This document shows positions 40,099 through 49,374 of a stretch of 64,000 nt of DNA, in pieces (position 1 is the stretch's first letter; each line of letters starts with the position of its first letter). Position numbers and translations under genes: made by a program. The DNA is taken from positions 5,025,501 to 5,089,500 of the forward strand of contig NZ_CP009048.1 of the NCBI RefSeq assembly GCF_000746525.1. Direction: 5' to 3'. Below the pieces are notes generated by a model. That model saw only the letters and a list, made by a program, of their open reading frames with translations, ran no database searches and was not told the DNA's origin. The DNA comes from Pseudomonas alkylphenolica. GTDB lineage: Bacteria; Pseudomonadota; Gammaproteobacteria; Pseudomonadales; Pseudomonadaceae.

Positions 40099-40980
40099 AT
40101 GCAATGGCGAAAAGGCAGGCGTAGCGACAATGTGGTCGATGCCCGTGGCGAGGGTGGCGGCGGCATGCGCTTCGGCGGTGGCAAGGGCCTGAGCATCGGT
40201 GCGATCCTGCTGATCGTCGGCATCGGCTGGATGACCGGGCAAGACCCGCTACAGATTCTCGGCCAGTTGACCGGACAGATGGGCCAGCAGAGTGCACCGG
40301 TCAGTACCGACACCGGCAAGGCACCACCGGCCAATGACGAGCAAGCCGAATTCGTCGCCTCGATCCTCGGTGACACCGAAGACACCTGGCGGGCGATCTT
40401 CGCCCAGGCCGGGCGCCAGTACAAAGACCCGACCCTGACCCTGTTCAGCGGCCAGATCAACTCGGCCTGCGGCTTCGCCTCCTCGGCGGTCGGCCCGTTC
40501 TACTGCCCGGCCGACCAGAAGGTCTACCTGGATATGAGTTTCTTCCGCGAAATGGAACAGCGCTTCGCGGCTGCCGGCGATTTCGCCCAGGCCTATGTCA
40601 TCGCCCACGAAGTCGGCCACCATGTGCAGACCCTGCTCGGGGTGTCGGCCAAGGTCCAGGCCGCGCGTCAGCGGGGTGAGCGGATGGAAGGCGATAATGG
40701 CCTGCTGGTGCGTCAGGAACTGCAAGCCGATTGCCTGGCCGGCGTCTGGGCGTACCAAGCGCAACAACGCCTGAACTGGCTCGAACCCGGCGATATCGAA
40801 GAAGCCCTGAACGCCGCCAACGCCATTGGCGACGACCGCCTGCAACAGAAAGGTCAGGGCCGGGTGGTGCCGGACTCCTTTACCCACGGCACCTCGCAGC
40901 AGCGTGTGCGCTGGTTCAAGACCGGCTTTGCCAAGGGCGATATCAACCAATGTGACACCTTCACCAGCCGCGCCCTCTAA
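40099..40980 (+). CDS. ypfJ: YpfJ-family neutral zinc metallopeptidase
   Basis: A 293-residue putative metallopeptidase (zinc_metallopep_2/YpfJ family). A glycine-rich cytosolic start (MQWRKGRRSDNVVDARGEGGGGMRFGGGKG) precedes one membrane helix (LSIGAILLIVGIGWMTG) and a periplasmic domain with the zinc motif HEVGHHVQ at about 171-178 and a downstream Glu in RQELQADCLAGVWAYQ. Catalytic residues appear intact. The natural substrate is not known. It is next to pcaHG in P. putida too. ATG 40099 follows GGGAGAG. Confidence 0.92.
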   Translation: MQWRKGRRSDNVVDARGEGGGGMRFGGGKGLSIGAILLIVGIGWMTGQDPLQILGQLTGQMGQQSAPVSTDTGKAPPANDEQAEFVASILGDTEDTWRAIFAQAGRQYKDPTLTLFSGQINSACGFASSAVGPFYCPADQKVYLDMSFFREMEQRFAAAGDFAQAYVIAHEVGHHVQTLLGVSAKVQAARQRGERMEGDNGLLVRQELQADCLAGVWAYQAQQRLNWLEPGDIEEALNAANAIGDDRLQQKGQGRVVPDSFTHGTSQQRVRWFKTGFAKGDINQCDTFTSRAL

Positions 40981-40997
40981 TCCCCTCCTGTAGATCT

Positions 40998-41019
40998 GCG
41001 GCAGCCCTGAGCCTGCCGC
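40998..41019 (+). terminator. Hairpin after ypfJ
   Basis: GCGGCAG-CCCTGAGC-CTGCCGC gives a 7-bp stem 18 bp beyond the ypfJ stop without a T-tract. It is probably a weak terminator or 3' stabiliser. The remaining 160 bp to mcpS hold its promoter. Confidence 0.45.
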
Positions 41020-41179
41020 GGAAATACGCCGAAACTACCGTTGAGCATTTTTGCTGAAAAAGCGTTTCAGCTCCGGCGCAAGCCGCCGATATATCCTGCT
41101 CAGAAGATCGGCTGGCCTTCAAAAACAACAACCTTCCAGCGATATGGATCAAGAAGCACAACATTCCTGGAGGGATCGT

Positions 41180-43099
41180 ATGAATAGCTGGTTTGCCAAC
41201 ATCAGCGTCAACCTGAAACTCGGCCTGGGCTTCGGCCTGGTGCTGCTGCTAACCAGCCTGCTGGCCCTGACCGGCTGGAACAGCATGGGTGGGCTGATCG
41301 ACCGCAGTAACTGGATGAGCGACATCACCCAGCTCAACGGTGACCTGACCGATCTGCGCATCACCCGCCTGCAGTACATGCTGACCAACGGCGACGACGC
41401 CGCCGCCGGCGCTGTCCAGGTCAAGTTGAATGCCTTCAGTGAACAGCAGCAAAAGCTGCTGAAAAGCTTCAAGAGCCCGGAAAACGTCAAGTTGCTCCAG
41501 GAACTGGGCCAGACCATCAGCGCGTATCAGATTTCGATCAACAAGATGCGCGCCGGCTACAAGACCAGCCTGGCCGCGCGCGATGCGATGAACCTGGCCG
41601 CTGCACGCGCCATCGACCTGGTCGAGGCGATCAACCGCGACATCCTCGCCCTGCCTGAAGGTGACGCCAGCCGCCTGGAACAATTCCGCACCATCACCCA
41701 GGCCAAGGAACAGCTGTTCCAGGTGCGCCTGGCCGTGCGCAGCTATATCGCCGACATCAGCAGCGAAACCGAACAACTGGCGCTGCGCCAGCTCGATGGC
41801 GCCCTGGCCGAGATCGCCAGCCTGAACCGCCAGATGCCAAACGAAGCTGCGCGCATCCAGCAGTTCGAAAGCGCAGTACTGGCCTACCGTGACGCCGTGC
41901 GTCAGTTCCGCGATGCCACCGCCGATGTTGCCGTCGCTCGCCAGGAAATGACCGTACAAGGCGCCACCATCGTCAAGATCAGTGACGCGCTGTACAAGAT
42001 CCAGCTCGAACGCCGTGACAACGAAAGTGCCCAGGCCCGTACCCTGCAGCTCACCGCTACGCTGCTGGCGTTGCTGGTCGGTGTGCTGGCCGCAGTGATC
42101 ATCACCCGCCAGATCACCCGGCCGCTGCGCGAAACCCTGGCCGTGGTGGAAAAGATCGCCGCCGGCGACCTCACCCACAACCTGCGCGTTACCCGTCGCG
42201 ACGAGCTGGGTGTGCTGCAACAGGGCATTCAGCGCATGGGTTCGACCCTGCGCGATCTGATCAGCGGCATCCGCGATGGCGTCACCCAGATTGCCAGCGC
42301 CGCCGAAGAGCTATCGGCCGTGACCGAAGAAACCAGCGCCGGGGTCAACAGCCAGAAAGTCGAGACCGACCAGGTCGCCACCGCCATGCACGAAATGGCC
42401 GCCACCGTGCAGGAAGTCGCGCGCAATGCCGAGCACGCTTCGTCTGCGGCAACCGACGCCGATGCGCAAGCACGAGCCGGTGACCAGGTGGTTGCCGAGG
42501 CGATCAGCCAGATCGAACGCCTGGCCGAAGAAGTGCACCGCTCCACTGAAGCCATGGGCCTGCTGCAACAGGAAAGCCAGAAGATTGGCAGCGTCATGGA
42601 CGTGATCAAGTCGGTGGCCGAACAGACCAACCTGCTGGCGCTCAACGCCGCCATCGAGGCAGCTCGTGCTGGTGAAGCCGGACGTGGTTTTGCCGTGGTT
42701 GCCGACGAAGTTCGCGGCCTGGCCCAGCGCACGCAGAAGTCCACCGAAGAGATCGAAGAGCTGGTCGCCGGCCTGCAGAGCGGTACCCAGCAGGTGGCCA
42801 ATGTGATGCTCGGCAGCCGCAACCTGACCGACAGCAGCGTCGAACTGACCCGCAAGGCCGGTGCCTCGCTGGAAAGCATCACCCGCACGGTGTCGAACAT
42901 CCAGTCGATGAACCAGCAGATCGCCGCGGCAGCCGAGCAGCAGAGTGCGGTAGCCGAACAGATCAGCCGCAGCATCATCAACGTGCGCGATGTGTCGGAA
43001 CAGACGGCGGCGGCCAGCGATGAAACCGCGGCGTCCAGCGTTGAACTGGCGCGTTTGGGTAATCAGTTGCAGACCATGGTCAGCCACTTCCGCGTGTAA
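41180..43099 (+). CDS. mcpS: McpS-type chemoreceptor with HBM ligand domain
   Basis: A 639-residue methyl-accepting chemotaxis protein. It has TM1 at about 14-33, a large periplasmic helical-bimodular (HBM) sensor of about 250 residues, TM2 near 290-310, HAMP, and a signalling domain with the conserved hairpin tip [45 protein letters not shown]. putida McpS has the same length and start ([22 protein letters not shown]) and senses TCA-cycle acids such as malate, succinate and fumarate. Arg residues at 60, 63, 183 and 187 match the positions described for dicarboxylate contact. ATG 41180 follows GGAGGG; upstream extension rejected. The link to pcaHG next door is positional only. Confidence 0.9.
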   Translation: MNSWFANISVNLKLGLGFGLVLLLTSLLALTGWNSMGGLIDRSNWMSDITQLNGDLTDLRITRLQYMLTNGDDAAAGAVQVKLNAFSEQQQKLLKSFKSPENVKLLQELGQTISAYQISINKMRAGYKTSLAARDAMNLAAARAIDLVEAINRDILALPEGDASRLEQFRTITQAKEQLFQVRLAVRSYIADISSETEQLALRQLDGALAEIASLNRQMPNEAARIQQFESAVLAYRDAVRQFRDATADVAVARQEMTVQGATIVKISDALYKIQLERRDNESAQARTLQLTATLLALLVGVLAAVIITRQITRPLRETLAVVEKIAAGDLTHNLRVTRRDELGVLQQGIQRMGSTLRDLISGIRDGVTQIASAAEELSAVTEETSAGVNSQKVETDQVATAMHEMAATVQEVARNAEHASSAATDADAQARAGDQVVAEAISQIERLAEEVHRSTEAMGLLQQESQKIGSVMDVIKSVAEQTNLLALNAAIEAARAGEAGRGFAVVADEVRGLAQRTQKSTEEIEELVAGLQSGTQQVANVMLGSRNLTDSSVELTRKAGASLESITRTVSNIQSMNQQIAAAAEQQSAVAEQISRSIINVRDVSEQTAAASDETAASSVELARLGNQLQTMVSHFRV

Positions 43100-43110
43100 A
43101 GCACTACCTC

Positions 43111-43182
43111 GGTGGGAGCGGGCTTGCCCCGCGATGCGATTTGCCTGACAGATCGCTATCGCGGGGCAAGCCCGCTCCCACC
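43111..43182. repeat. REP pair between mcpS and ggt
   Basis: Inverted cores at about 43111-43135 and 43158-43182, separated by 22 bp, between convergent genes and ending eight bases before the ggt stop. Confidence 0.9.
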
Positions 43183-43190
43183 GGGATTAG

Positions 43191-44858
43191 TTACTTAACG
43201 ACCTGCCCTACCCCACGCCCACGCGGATCGGAAGCAGTTTCCAGCGCCGTACCACTCACACGGATCGCCTGGATATCGCCCATCTCCCAACCCTGATCTT
43301 CCAGGGTGTAGCCCATCTTCTTCAGCTCATCCGCGACCTTGCCGGTCAGCGGTGCATAAGCGTCAAAGTAAATGGTGTCCTTAGGCAGCAACTGGTGATG
43401 CACGCGCTGCGCGGCTACAGCTTTTTCCAGCGGCAGGTTGTAGTCATACAGGTTGTTCAGCACCTGGAAGATCGAGGTGAAGATCCGCGAACCGCCCGGT
43501 GTGCCCAGTACCAGGGTGACCTGACCATCACGGGTAACCAGCGTCGGCGCCATCGAAGAAAGCATGCGCTTGCCCGGCTCGATGGCGTTGGCATCACCGC
43601 CGACTACACCGAAGGCGTTGGCCACACCCGGCTTGGAGCTGAAGTCGTCCATCTCGTCGTTAAGCAGGAAACCTGCACCTTTAACCACCACACCACTGCC
43701 GTAGTCCCAGTTCAGGGTGTAAGTGTTGCTGACCGCGTTACCCTGTTTGTCGACGATGGAGAAGTGCGTGGTCTGATGCGGTTCCAGGCCCGGACGGACT
43801 TTCTCGGTGTCGGAGATGGCGGTCGGGTTGACCTCCTGTGCACGCTTGGCGATGTAGTCTTTGGCGATCAGCTTATCCACTGGCACCTTGGAAAAATCCG
43901 GGTCACCCAGGTAGTCGGCACGGTCAGCGAACACCCGCTTCTCGATTTCCGCCAGCAGGTGAATGTAGCGCGCCGAGTTCTGCTCGACCCCCTTGAAGTC
44001 GGCCGCACGGTTTTCCTTGATGCCCAGCAGTTGCGCCAGCGCGACCCCGCCGGAACTTGGCAGCGGCGCGGTATAGACCATATTGCCGCGCCACTCGATG
44101 CCCATCGGCTCACGCCATACCGCTTTGTAATCCTTGAGGTCGTCCTTGCTGATCAGGCCATTGTCGGCCTGCATCTGTGCGACCAGCAGCTCGGCGGTCT
44201 TGCCCTGGTAGAACTCGCTGACACCTTTGTCGGCAATACGCTCCAGGGTTTGCGCCAGCTCCGGCTGCTTGAAGGTCTCGCCGACTTTCATGGTGCCGAA
44301 ATAGTCGTTGAAGTTGGTGCTGTCCTTGAACAGGCCCAAAGCATCTTCACGGTATTGATACTGCTTGGCAGCGATCTTGAAACCGTTCTTGGCGTAGCCC
44401 ACGGCCGGGGTGATCAGCTCAGACCATGGCAGCTTGCCGAACTTCTGATGCGCCTCCCACAAGCCCATCACCGTACCCGGCACGCCAGCGGCGCGGGCAC
44501 CGACCAGGCTCAGGTTCTCGATGATCTCGCCCTTTTCATCCAGGTACATGTTGCGGCTGGCAGCCTTGGGCGCCACTTCGCGGTAGTCGAGGAAGTAGGG
44601 TTTACCATCCATGTACAGGGTCATGAAACCGCCGCCGCCGATGTTGCCGGCTTCGGGGTAGGTCACGGCCAGGGTGAAGGCGGTGGCGACAGCGGCGTCT
44701 ACCGCGTTACCGCCCTTCTTGAGAACTTCGGCGGCCACCTGTGCACCATATTGATCGGGTGCGGCCACCGCGCCACCGTCCAACGTCACGGCGAAAGCCG
44801 ATGAACTGGCGAGTATTGCGGCACTCAGGCCCAGGGTTCGGAACATCACAACGCGCAT
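43191..44858 (-). CDS. ggt: Gamma-glutamyltranspeptidase
   Basis: A 555-residue Ntn-hydrolase that transfers or hydrolyses the gamma-glutamyl group of glutathione and related compounds. It has a Sec signal (FRTLGLSAAILASSSAFAVTL), the large-subunit region GGNAVDAAVATAFTLAVTYPEAGNIGGGGFMTL, and the autocleavage/catalytic Thr in HQTTHFSIVDKQGNAVSNTYTLN near residue 360. The small-subunit MLSSMAPTLV and LGTPGGSRI follow. It is processed and exported to the periplasm. The position beside mcpS matches P. putida. ATG 44858 chosen; ATG four codons later is possible. Confidence 0.96.
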   Translation of the reverse strand: MRVVMFRTLGLSAAILASSSAFAVTLDGGAVAAPDQYGAQVAAEVLKKGGNAVDAAVATAFTLAVTYPEAGNIGGGGFMTLYMDGKPYFLDYREVAPKAASRNMYLDEKGEIIENLSLVGARAAGVPGTVMGLWEAHQKFGKLPWSELITPAVGYAKNGFKIAAKQYQYREDALGLFKDSTNFNDYFGTMKVGETFKQPELAQTLERIADKGVSEFYQGKTAELLVAQMQADNGLISKDDLKDYKAVWREPMGIEWRGNMVYTAPLPSSGGVALAQLLGIKENRAADFKGVEQNSARYIHLLAEIEKRVFADRADYLGDPDFSKVPVDKLIAKDYIAKRAQEVNPTAISDTEKVRPGLEPHQTTHFSIVDKQGNAVSNTYTLNWDYGSGVVVKGAGFLLNDEMDDFSSKPGVANAFGVVGGDANAIEPGKRMLSSMAPTLVTRDGQVTLVLGTPGGSRIFTSIFQVLNNLYDYNLPLEKAVAAQRVHHQLLPKDTIYFDAYAPLTGKVADELKKMGYTLEDQGWEMGDIQAIRVSGTALETASDPRGRGVGQVVK

Positions 44859-44975
44859 GAAAGCTTCCTTGGTGTTGTTTTCGTTGAACAGCCATTAAGG
44901 CTGATGTCAGAAAACTAATCAAACACCGCAGGAAAAATCGCCGCTCGCAGGAAGCTTATGTCGCAGCGAGAGCGA

Positions 44976-45872
44976 TCAGCAGGCGTAGATCGCCAGTTTG
45001 TGCTGGATGAAATCGAGGAAGCACTGAATACGCAGGGCCAGCTGCGAGTTGCGGTAATACACCGCGTTGATCGGTTGCCGATAGCCGCTGCTGTGCTCGG
45101 GCAAAACCACCTGCAAACGGCCGCTGCGAATATCTTCGTGCGTCATGAAGTGCGACAGACAGGCGATACCCTCGCCGGCCAGGGCCAGCTCGCGCAAGGT
45201 TTCACCGCTGGAAGCCGACAGGCTCGGACGAATCAGCAGGCGGTCCCCCTCGACATGGCGCAACGGCCAATGGTTGAGGGTTTCGGTCTGGGTAAAACCG
45301 AGCAGCGAATGCGCCTGCAGGTCTTCAACCCGCTCCGGTGTGCCATGGCGCGCCAGGTACTCGGGGCTGGCCAGTACGCTCAGCGGGCTGCAACCGAGGG
45401 AGCGGGCATGCAGGCTGGAGTCGGCCAGCTCGCCGATGCGAATGGCGACATCGGTGCTCTGTTCGATCAGGTCGATGATCAGGTCACTGGTGTTGAGCTC
45501 CAGCTGGATCTGCGGGTACAACGCGCGGAACTCGCCGACCCAGGGCACGATGGCATGCAGCATGAAGGGCAAGGCGGCATTGATGCGCAGGCGTCCGGAA
45601 GGCGTCTGGTGATGCACCGACAGGTGCTCTTCAAGTTCGTCCATCTGTTGCAGGATCGCCTTGGCCCGTTCGAAGAAGAATCGCCCTTCTTCGGTCAAGT
45701 CCATGCGCCGGGTAGTACGGTTGATCAGCGTAGTGCCAAGCTTGGCTTCCAGGCGCGACAGGGTCCGGCTGATCGCCGAAGGCGTCTGCCCGCTCTGTTC
45801 GGCGGCGGCGGAAATCGAGCCACACTCGATCACCGAGACGAACACCTGTAATTCATCGGACCTGGCTTTCAC
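44976..45872 (-). CDS. LysR-family transcriptional regulator next to mdaB
   Basis: A 298-residue LTTR of the CrgA type with HTH VFVSVIECGSISAAAEQSGQTPSAISRTLSRLEAKLGTTLINRTTRRMDLTEEG and a typical effector half. The start is GTG 45872 (VKARSDELQVFV) with AAGGT upstream; the longer in-frame start has no ribosome site. It is 67 bp downstream of mdaB on the same strand and probably co-transcribed; mdaB and ygiN are its likely targets. An oxidant or quinone effector is an inference. Confidence 0.88.
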   Translation of the reverse strand: MKARSDELQVFVSVIECGSISAAAEQSGQTPSAISRTLSRLEAKLGTTLINRTTRRMDLTEEGRFFFERAKAILQQMDELEEHLSVHHQTPSGRLRINAALPFMLHAIVPWVGEFRALYPQIQLELNTSDLIIDLIEQSTDVAIRIGELADSSLHARSLGCSPLSVLASPEYLARHGTPERVEDLQAHSLLGFTQTETLNHWPLRHVEGDRLLIRPSLSASSGETLRELALAGEGIACLSHFMTHEDIRSGRLQVVLPEHSSGYRQPINAVYYRNSQLALRIQCFLDFIQHKLAIYAC

Positions 45873-45939
45873 GGCTGTACCTTGGGGTGAGCAACAGCCG
45901 TGATAGATAGCCGCTTGGCGCGGCCAGCGCAAGGTTTCA

Positions 45940-46530
45940 TCAGGCCGGGATCTGGAAAACCCGGGCCAGGTGCTGCTCGTAGGCGGCCACTGCGGCTTCG
46001 ACGTTCGGGCGCTTCATCACATCCACCGCCAGGTAGGTGGGCAGACCGCTCATGCCAAGGAACTGGTTGGCCTTGTGGAACGGGAAGTACACCGCATCGA
46101 CACCTTTGCCTTCGAAGAAATCGCTCGGGTCATCAAACGCCTGCTGTGGCGCGTTCCAGGTCAGCGACAGCATGTACTGCTTGCCATGAATCAGACCGCC
46201 GCTGCCGTACTTCTGCGAGGCATCGGAACGGGTGCGACCGTCGTTGGCGTACAGGCTACCGTGACCGGCAGTGAAGACTTCATCCAGGTACTGCTTGACG
46301 GTCCAGGGTGCGCCCATCCACCAGCCCGGCATCTGATAGATGATCACATCGGCCCAGAGAAACTTCTGCACTTCTTCAGCGTTGTCGTAACCACCGTCGA
46401 TGTAGGTGGTCTTGATGTCGAAACCGGCGCGGTCGAGGAAGGCCAGGGCGGCCTCGTGCAGGGTCTCGTTCAGGCGGCCATCGGAGTGGGCGAATTTTTT
46501 ACCGCCGTTGAGCAACAGGACTTTTTTCAT
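45940..46530 (-). CDS. mdaB: NADPH:quinone oxidoreductase MdaB
   Basis: A 196-residue flavodoxin-like fold FAD/NADPH enzyme reducing quinones by two electrons and so avoiding semiquinone radicals. It starts MKKVLLLNGGKKFAHSDGRLNETLHEAAL (FMN/FAD phosphate loop) and has the family motif YQMPGWWMGAPWTVKQYLDEVFTAG. ATG 46530 follows GAGGCAAG. Divergent from ygiN, whose E. coli counterpart re-oxidises the quinol; together they form a quinone/quinol pair. Confidence 0.94.
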   Translation of the reverse strand: MKKVLLLNGGKKFAHSDGRLNETLHEAALAFLDRAGFDIKTTYIDGGYDNAEEVQKFLWADVIIYQMPGWWMGAPWTVKQYLDEVFTAGHGSLYANDGRTRSDASQKYGSGGLIHGKQYMLSLTWNAPQQAFDDPSDFFEGKGVDAVYFPFHKANQFLGMSGLPTYLAVDVMKRPNVEAAVAAYEQHLARVFQIPA

Positions 46531-46728
46531 CACTTGCCTCATCTGTCGTTCGATCCGCTGCGCTGTCTGCGACGGCCTGGGACCGGTTGAATTTGGATGG
46601 CGGCAGATTAGGGGATGCACTGCGCGGGAAAAACCGTCGCCCTGACAAAATACTTTTGACTGAAAAGCACGAATCACATCTACATTATTGAAATAAAATC
46701 AGGTCCTCTCCCACCAGAGGTCGACCTC

Positions 46729-47043
46729 ATGAGCGAACCCTACGGCTTCATTCTCAAAGCCAAGACCCGTCCGGAACAAGCCGAAGCCTTCGAAGCCCTG
46801 TTCCGCGCCTATGTCGAGCCAAGCCGCGCCGAACCTGGCTGCATCGAATACCACATGCTGCGCGACAAGGAAGATCCAAGCCTGTTCGTGTTCTACGAAA
46901 TCTGGGCCAGCAAGGCCGCACTGGACGTGCACTCGGCCCTGCCGCACATGCAAGCGTTCTTCGAAAAGCGCATGGACTACCTTGAGCACGACTTCGACAT
47001 TCAACTGATCGAAATGCTCAGCCCGTCCTCGGCTAGCCGTTGA
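46729..47043 (+). CDS. ygiN: YgiN-family antibiotic-biosynthesis-type monooxygenase
   Basis: A 104-residue dimeric alpha+beta-barrel (ABM) protein. The ABM signature EPGCIEYHMLRDKEDPSLFVFYEIWASKAALDVHSALPHMQAF is clear. E. coli YgiN oxidises menadiol to menadione without a bound cofactor and is partnered with MdaB. Here the two genes are divergent, with a 198-bp shared promoter region that shows no strong dyad. The last 11 bases overlap the TSUP-permease gene. Confidence 0.85.
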   Translation: MSEPYGFILKAKTRPEQAEAFEALFRAYVEPSRAEPGCIEYHMLRDKEDPSLFVFYEIWASKAALDVHSALPHMQAFFEKRMDYLEHDFDIQLIEMLSPSSASR

Positions 47044-47797
47044 GCAACAGGTGCACGCCTAGCACTGCCAGGCCGGTAAAAAAGCAGCGCTTGAACAATG
47101 CCGCACTGATGCGCTGGCGCAACCACTGGCCGCAAAGCATGCCCAGCAGCGCTGGCGCCAGCACCAGCAGCGACGCGCCCAACGCCTCGGCGCCGAGTGC
47201 GTCCTGGCCGGCCAGGCCCATCGCCAGGGCCAGCGTCGAGACGGTGAAGGACAGGCCGAGTGCCTGGACCATCTCGTCGCGGTTCAGGCCCAGCCCCTGC
47301 AGGTAGGGCACCGCTGGAATGACAAAGACACCGGTGGCAGCGGTGATCAGACCGGTCAACAGTCCGCAGAGGGGCCCCAACCTGCGCTCCCATGCCAGCG
47401 GCACACTGAAACCACGCCCGAACAAACCGTACAGCGCATAGACCAGCAATGCGCCGCCCAGTGCCTGTGCCGCCCACTCGCCGCTGTTGATGCCCAGCCA
47501 GGCACTGCCCAGCAGCGTACCGATGAAGATCATCGCCAGCATCGGCCACAGCCGCCGCAACAAGGCCGGCAGATGTCCGCCCGCCGCCAACTGCCAGAGG
47601 TTGGTCAGGGTCGAGGGCACGATCAACAGGGCCGCAGCCTGCGCCGGTGACATAGCCAGGCCCAGCAGGCCCATGGCGATGGTCGGCAAGCCCAGGCCAA
47701 TAACACCTTTCACCGCCCCCGCCAGCAGAAAGGTGAATGCCACCAGCAGGGAAAGCGCTGGACCGATTTCCTGATAAAAACCAAATAGGGTCGTCAT
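47033..47797 (-). CDS. TSUP (TauE/SafE) family sulfite/organic-anion permease
   Basis: A 254-residue membrane protein with about eight helices and the TSUP repeats (FTFLLAGAVKGVIGLGLPTIAMGLLGLAMSPAQAAALLIVPSTLTNLWQ and its C-terminal repeat LCGLLTGLITAATGVFVIPAVPYLQGLGLNRDEMVQALGL). Members export or import sulfite, sulfoacetate, taurine-derived or other organic anions. The 3' end overlaps ygiN. It is divergent from a LysR gene 77 bp away, its likely regulator. Substrate unknown. Confidence 0.87.
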   Translation of the reverse strand: MTTLFGFYQEIGPALSLLVAFTFLLAGAVKGVIGLGLPTIAMGLLGLAMSPAQAAALLIVPSTLTNLWQLAAGGHLPALLRRLWPMLAMIFIGTLLGSAWLGINSGEWAAQALGGALLVYALYGLFGRGFSVPLAWERRLGPLCGLLTGLITAATGVFVIPAVPYLQGLGLNRDEMVQALGLSFTVSTLALAMGLAGQDALGAEALGASLLVLAPALLGMLCGQWLRQRISAALFKRCFFTGLAVLGVHLLLNG

Positions 47798-47874
47798 GCG
47801 CCGATGTTGCCTGCGATACGGGCGCCTGAAAATCTGCCATATACTGAGCCAGACTATTGCCCAGGCAGAGGCTC

Positions 47875-48801
47875 ATGCATTTTGATCTGATCGACCTGCG
47901 ACTGTTCCAGCACACCCTGGAGTGCGGCAACATCACGGCGGGCGCACAACGCAGCCATCTGTCGCTACCGGCCGCCAGTGCGCGGATCCGCGCCATGGAA
48001 GCCTCCCTCGGTACGCCCTTGCTGGAGCGTAATCGCCGTGGCGTGCAAGCGACGCCCGCAGGCAAAGCCCTGCTGCAACATGCGCGCTTGATCGGCCAGC
48101 AGGTCGAGCGCCTGCAGTTCGACCTGGGCCAGTACGCTCAAGGCCTGCAAGGCCAGGTACGGCTGTTGTGCAACACCGCGGCCCTGAGCGAATACCTGCC
48201 GGAATTGCTCGCCGGCTTTCTCGCCGACTACCCGGCCATCGCCCTCGACATCCAGGAGCTGCCGAGCCTGCGTATCGTCCAGACCATTACCCAAGGTGCG
48301 GCGGATATCGGCATCATTTCCACCGCCGCCGCCAGCGAGCATCTGCAAACCCTGCCCTTTCGAGACGATCCGCTGGTGCTGATCATGGCGCCGGGGCATC
48401 CCTTGGCAGCACAATCCGGGCTGCGCTTTGCCGACACCCTGGCGCATGGCTTTGTCGGCTTGTCGAGCGACAGCGCCCTGGCCCTGCACCTGGAAGAACA
48501 AGCCCTGCACCTGGGGCGGCGGATGCAGGTCAGGGTACGGGCGGAGAGTTTCGACGGGGTGATTCGTATGGTGGCTCACGGTGCCGGGCTGGGCGTGGTG
48601 CCACTGGCGGCCGTCCGACGCTGGCAGGGTGTGCTGGCATTGCACAGCATGAAGCTGGAGGAAGCATGGGCGCAGCGCCAGTTGCTGCTCTGCTCCCGCG
48701 ACTTCACGCGCTTGCCGGGGCATGGCCAGGCCTTGGTGCGCTATCTGCGTGAGGCGCAGATCGAGCGCTCGACGTCGACCCCAGACAACTCCCTCGGTTA
48801 G
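47875..48801 (+). CDS. LysR-family regulator divergent from the TSUP permease
   Basis: A 308-residue LTTR with HTH LRLFQHTLECGNITAGAQRSHLSLPAASARIRAMEASLGTPLLERNRRGVQATPAG and a PBP2-type effector domain. ATG 47875 (MHFDLIDLRLF) has AGAGG three bases ahead, which is close but usable; an in-frame start 18 bases earlier lacks any ribosome site. It may also read on into the cupin gene 47 bp downstream. Probable target is the divergent permease. Confidence 0.88.
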   Translation: MHFDLIDLRLFQHTLECGNITAGAQRSHLSLPAASARIRAMEASLGTPLLERNRRGVQATPAGKALLQHARLIGQQVERLQFDLGQYAQGLQGQVRLLCNTAALSEYLPELLAGFLADYPAIALDIQELPSLRIVQTITQGAADIGIISTAAASEHLQTLPFRDDPLVLIMAPGHPLAAQSGLRFADTLAHGFVGLSSDSALALHLEEQALHLGRRMQVRVRAESFDGVIRMVAHGAGLGVVPLAAVRRWQGVLALHSMKLEEAWAQRQLLLCSRDFTRLPGHGQALVRYLREAQIERSTSTPDNSLG

Positions 48802-48848
48802 ATCGGACCTATGGTGACGGACCTCTCATCAGATCATCTGGAGCTGAC

Positions 48849-49193
48849 ATGTCCGATTTCATCACCGTTCTACGCGACACCTGCCCTACCCCTGTGCTGA
48901 ATGCGACCAAGTGGAAGCGCATCGGCGGCGACCCGCACACGGTGAACCTCAATGCCTACCTGTCCGAGGATGGCAGCAAGATCATGGGTACCTGGATCTG
49001 CACCCCGGGCAAGTTCGAAGTGAATTACGAGAAGTGGGAGTACTGCCATTTCCTCGACGGCTACTGCGTGATCACCCCTGAAGGTGAGCAGCCGGTGCAT
49101 CTGAAAGCGGGCGACGTGTTCGTCATCGAACCGGGGATGAAAGGCACCTGGGAGGTGGTGGAGACCGTGCGCAAATACTTCGTTTTTGCCTGA
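48849..49193 (+). CDS. Cupin-fold protein (DUF861/EutQ-like)
   Basis: A 114-residue single-cupin protein. The family core reads GTWICTPGKFEVNYEKWEYCHFLDGYCVITPEGEQPVHLKAGDVFVIEPGMKGTWEVVETVRKYFVF, the DUF861 pattern also seen in ureidoglycine aminohydrolases and EutQ. Tyr/Trp/Glu residues replace the usual His metal cluster in part. No signal. ATG 48849 follows GGAGC. A small palindrome CAGATCATCTG at 48830-48840 and a repeated GGACCT nearby precede it. Enzymatic role unknown. Confidence 0.82.
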   Translation: MSDFITVLRDTCPTPVLNATKWKRIGGDPHTVNLNAYLSEDGSKIMGTWICTPGKFEVNYEKWEYCHFLDGYCVITPEGEQPVHLKAGDVFVIEPGMKGTWEVVETVRKYFVFA

Positions 49194-49205
49194 CGGGCGA
49201 CCACC

Positions 49206-49279
49206 GGTGGGAGCGGGCTTGCCCCGCGATTGCAGCACCTCAGTCACATCGTATCGCGGGACAAGCCCGCTCCCACCGG
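49206..49279. repeat. REP pair downstream of the cupin gene
   Basis: Inverted cores at about 49206-49230 and 49254-49279; the second has GGGACAAG for GGGGCAAG. A truncated third copy (GTGGGGAGCGGGCCCCGCGA) occurs at 49340-49361. Together they fill most of the 181-bp gap before mmsB. Confidence 0.88.
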
Positions 49280-49374
49280 GTCAGCCTGAAAAACATCGCG
49301 AGTCCCTCTCCTCACCCACCCGGTGCGCAGTTACAGGTGGGTGGGGAGCGGGCCCCGCGATAAAGTCCGCCTCG

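Noticed and set aside
5493..49361. Repeats considered as a CRISPR array
   Set aside because: Copies are palindromic pairs kilobases apart with no regular spacers or cas genes; they are REP elements.
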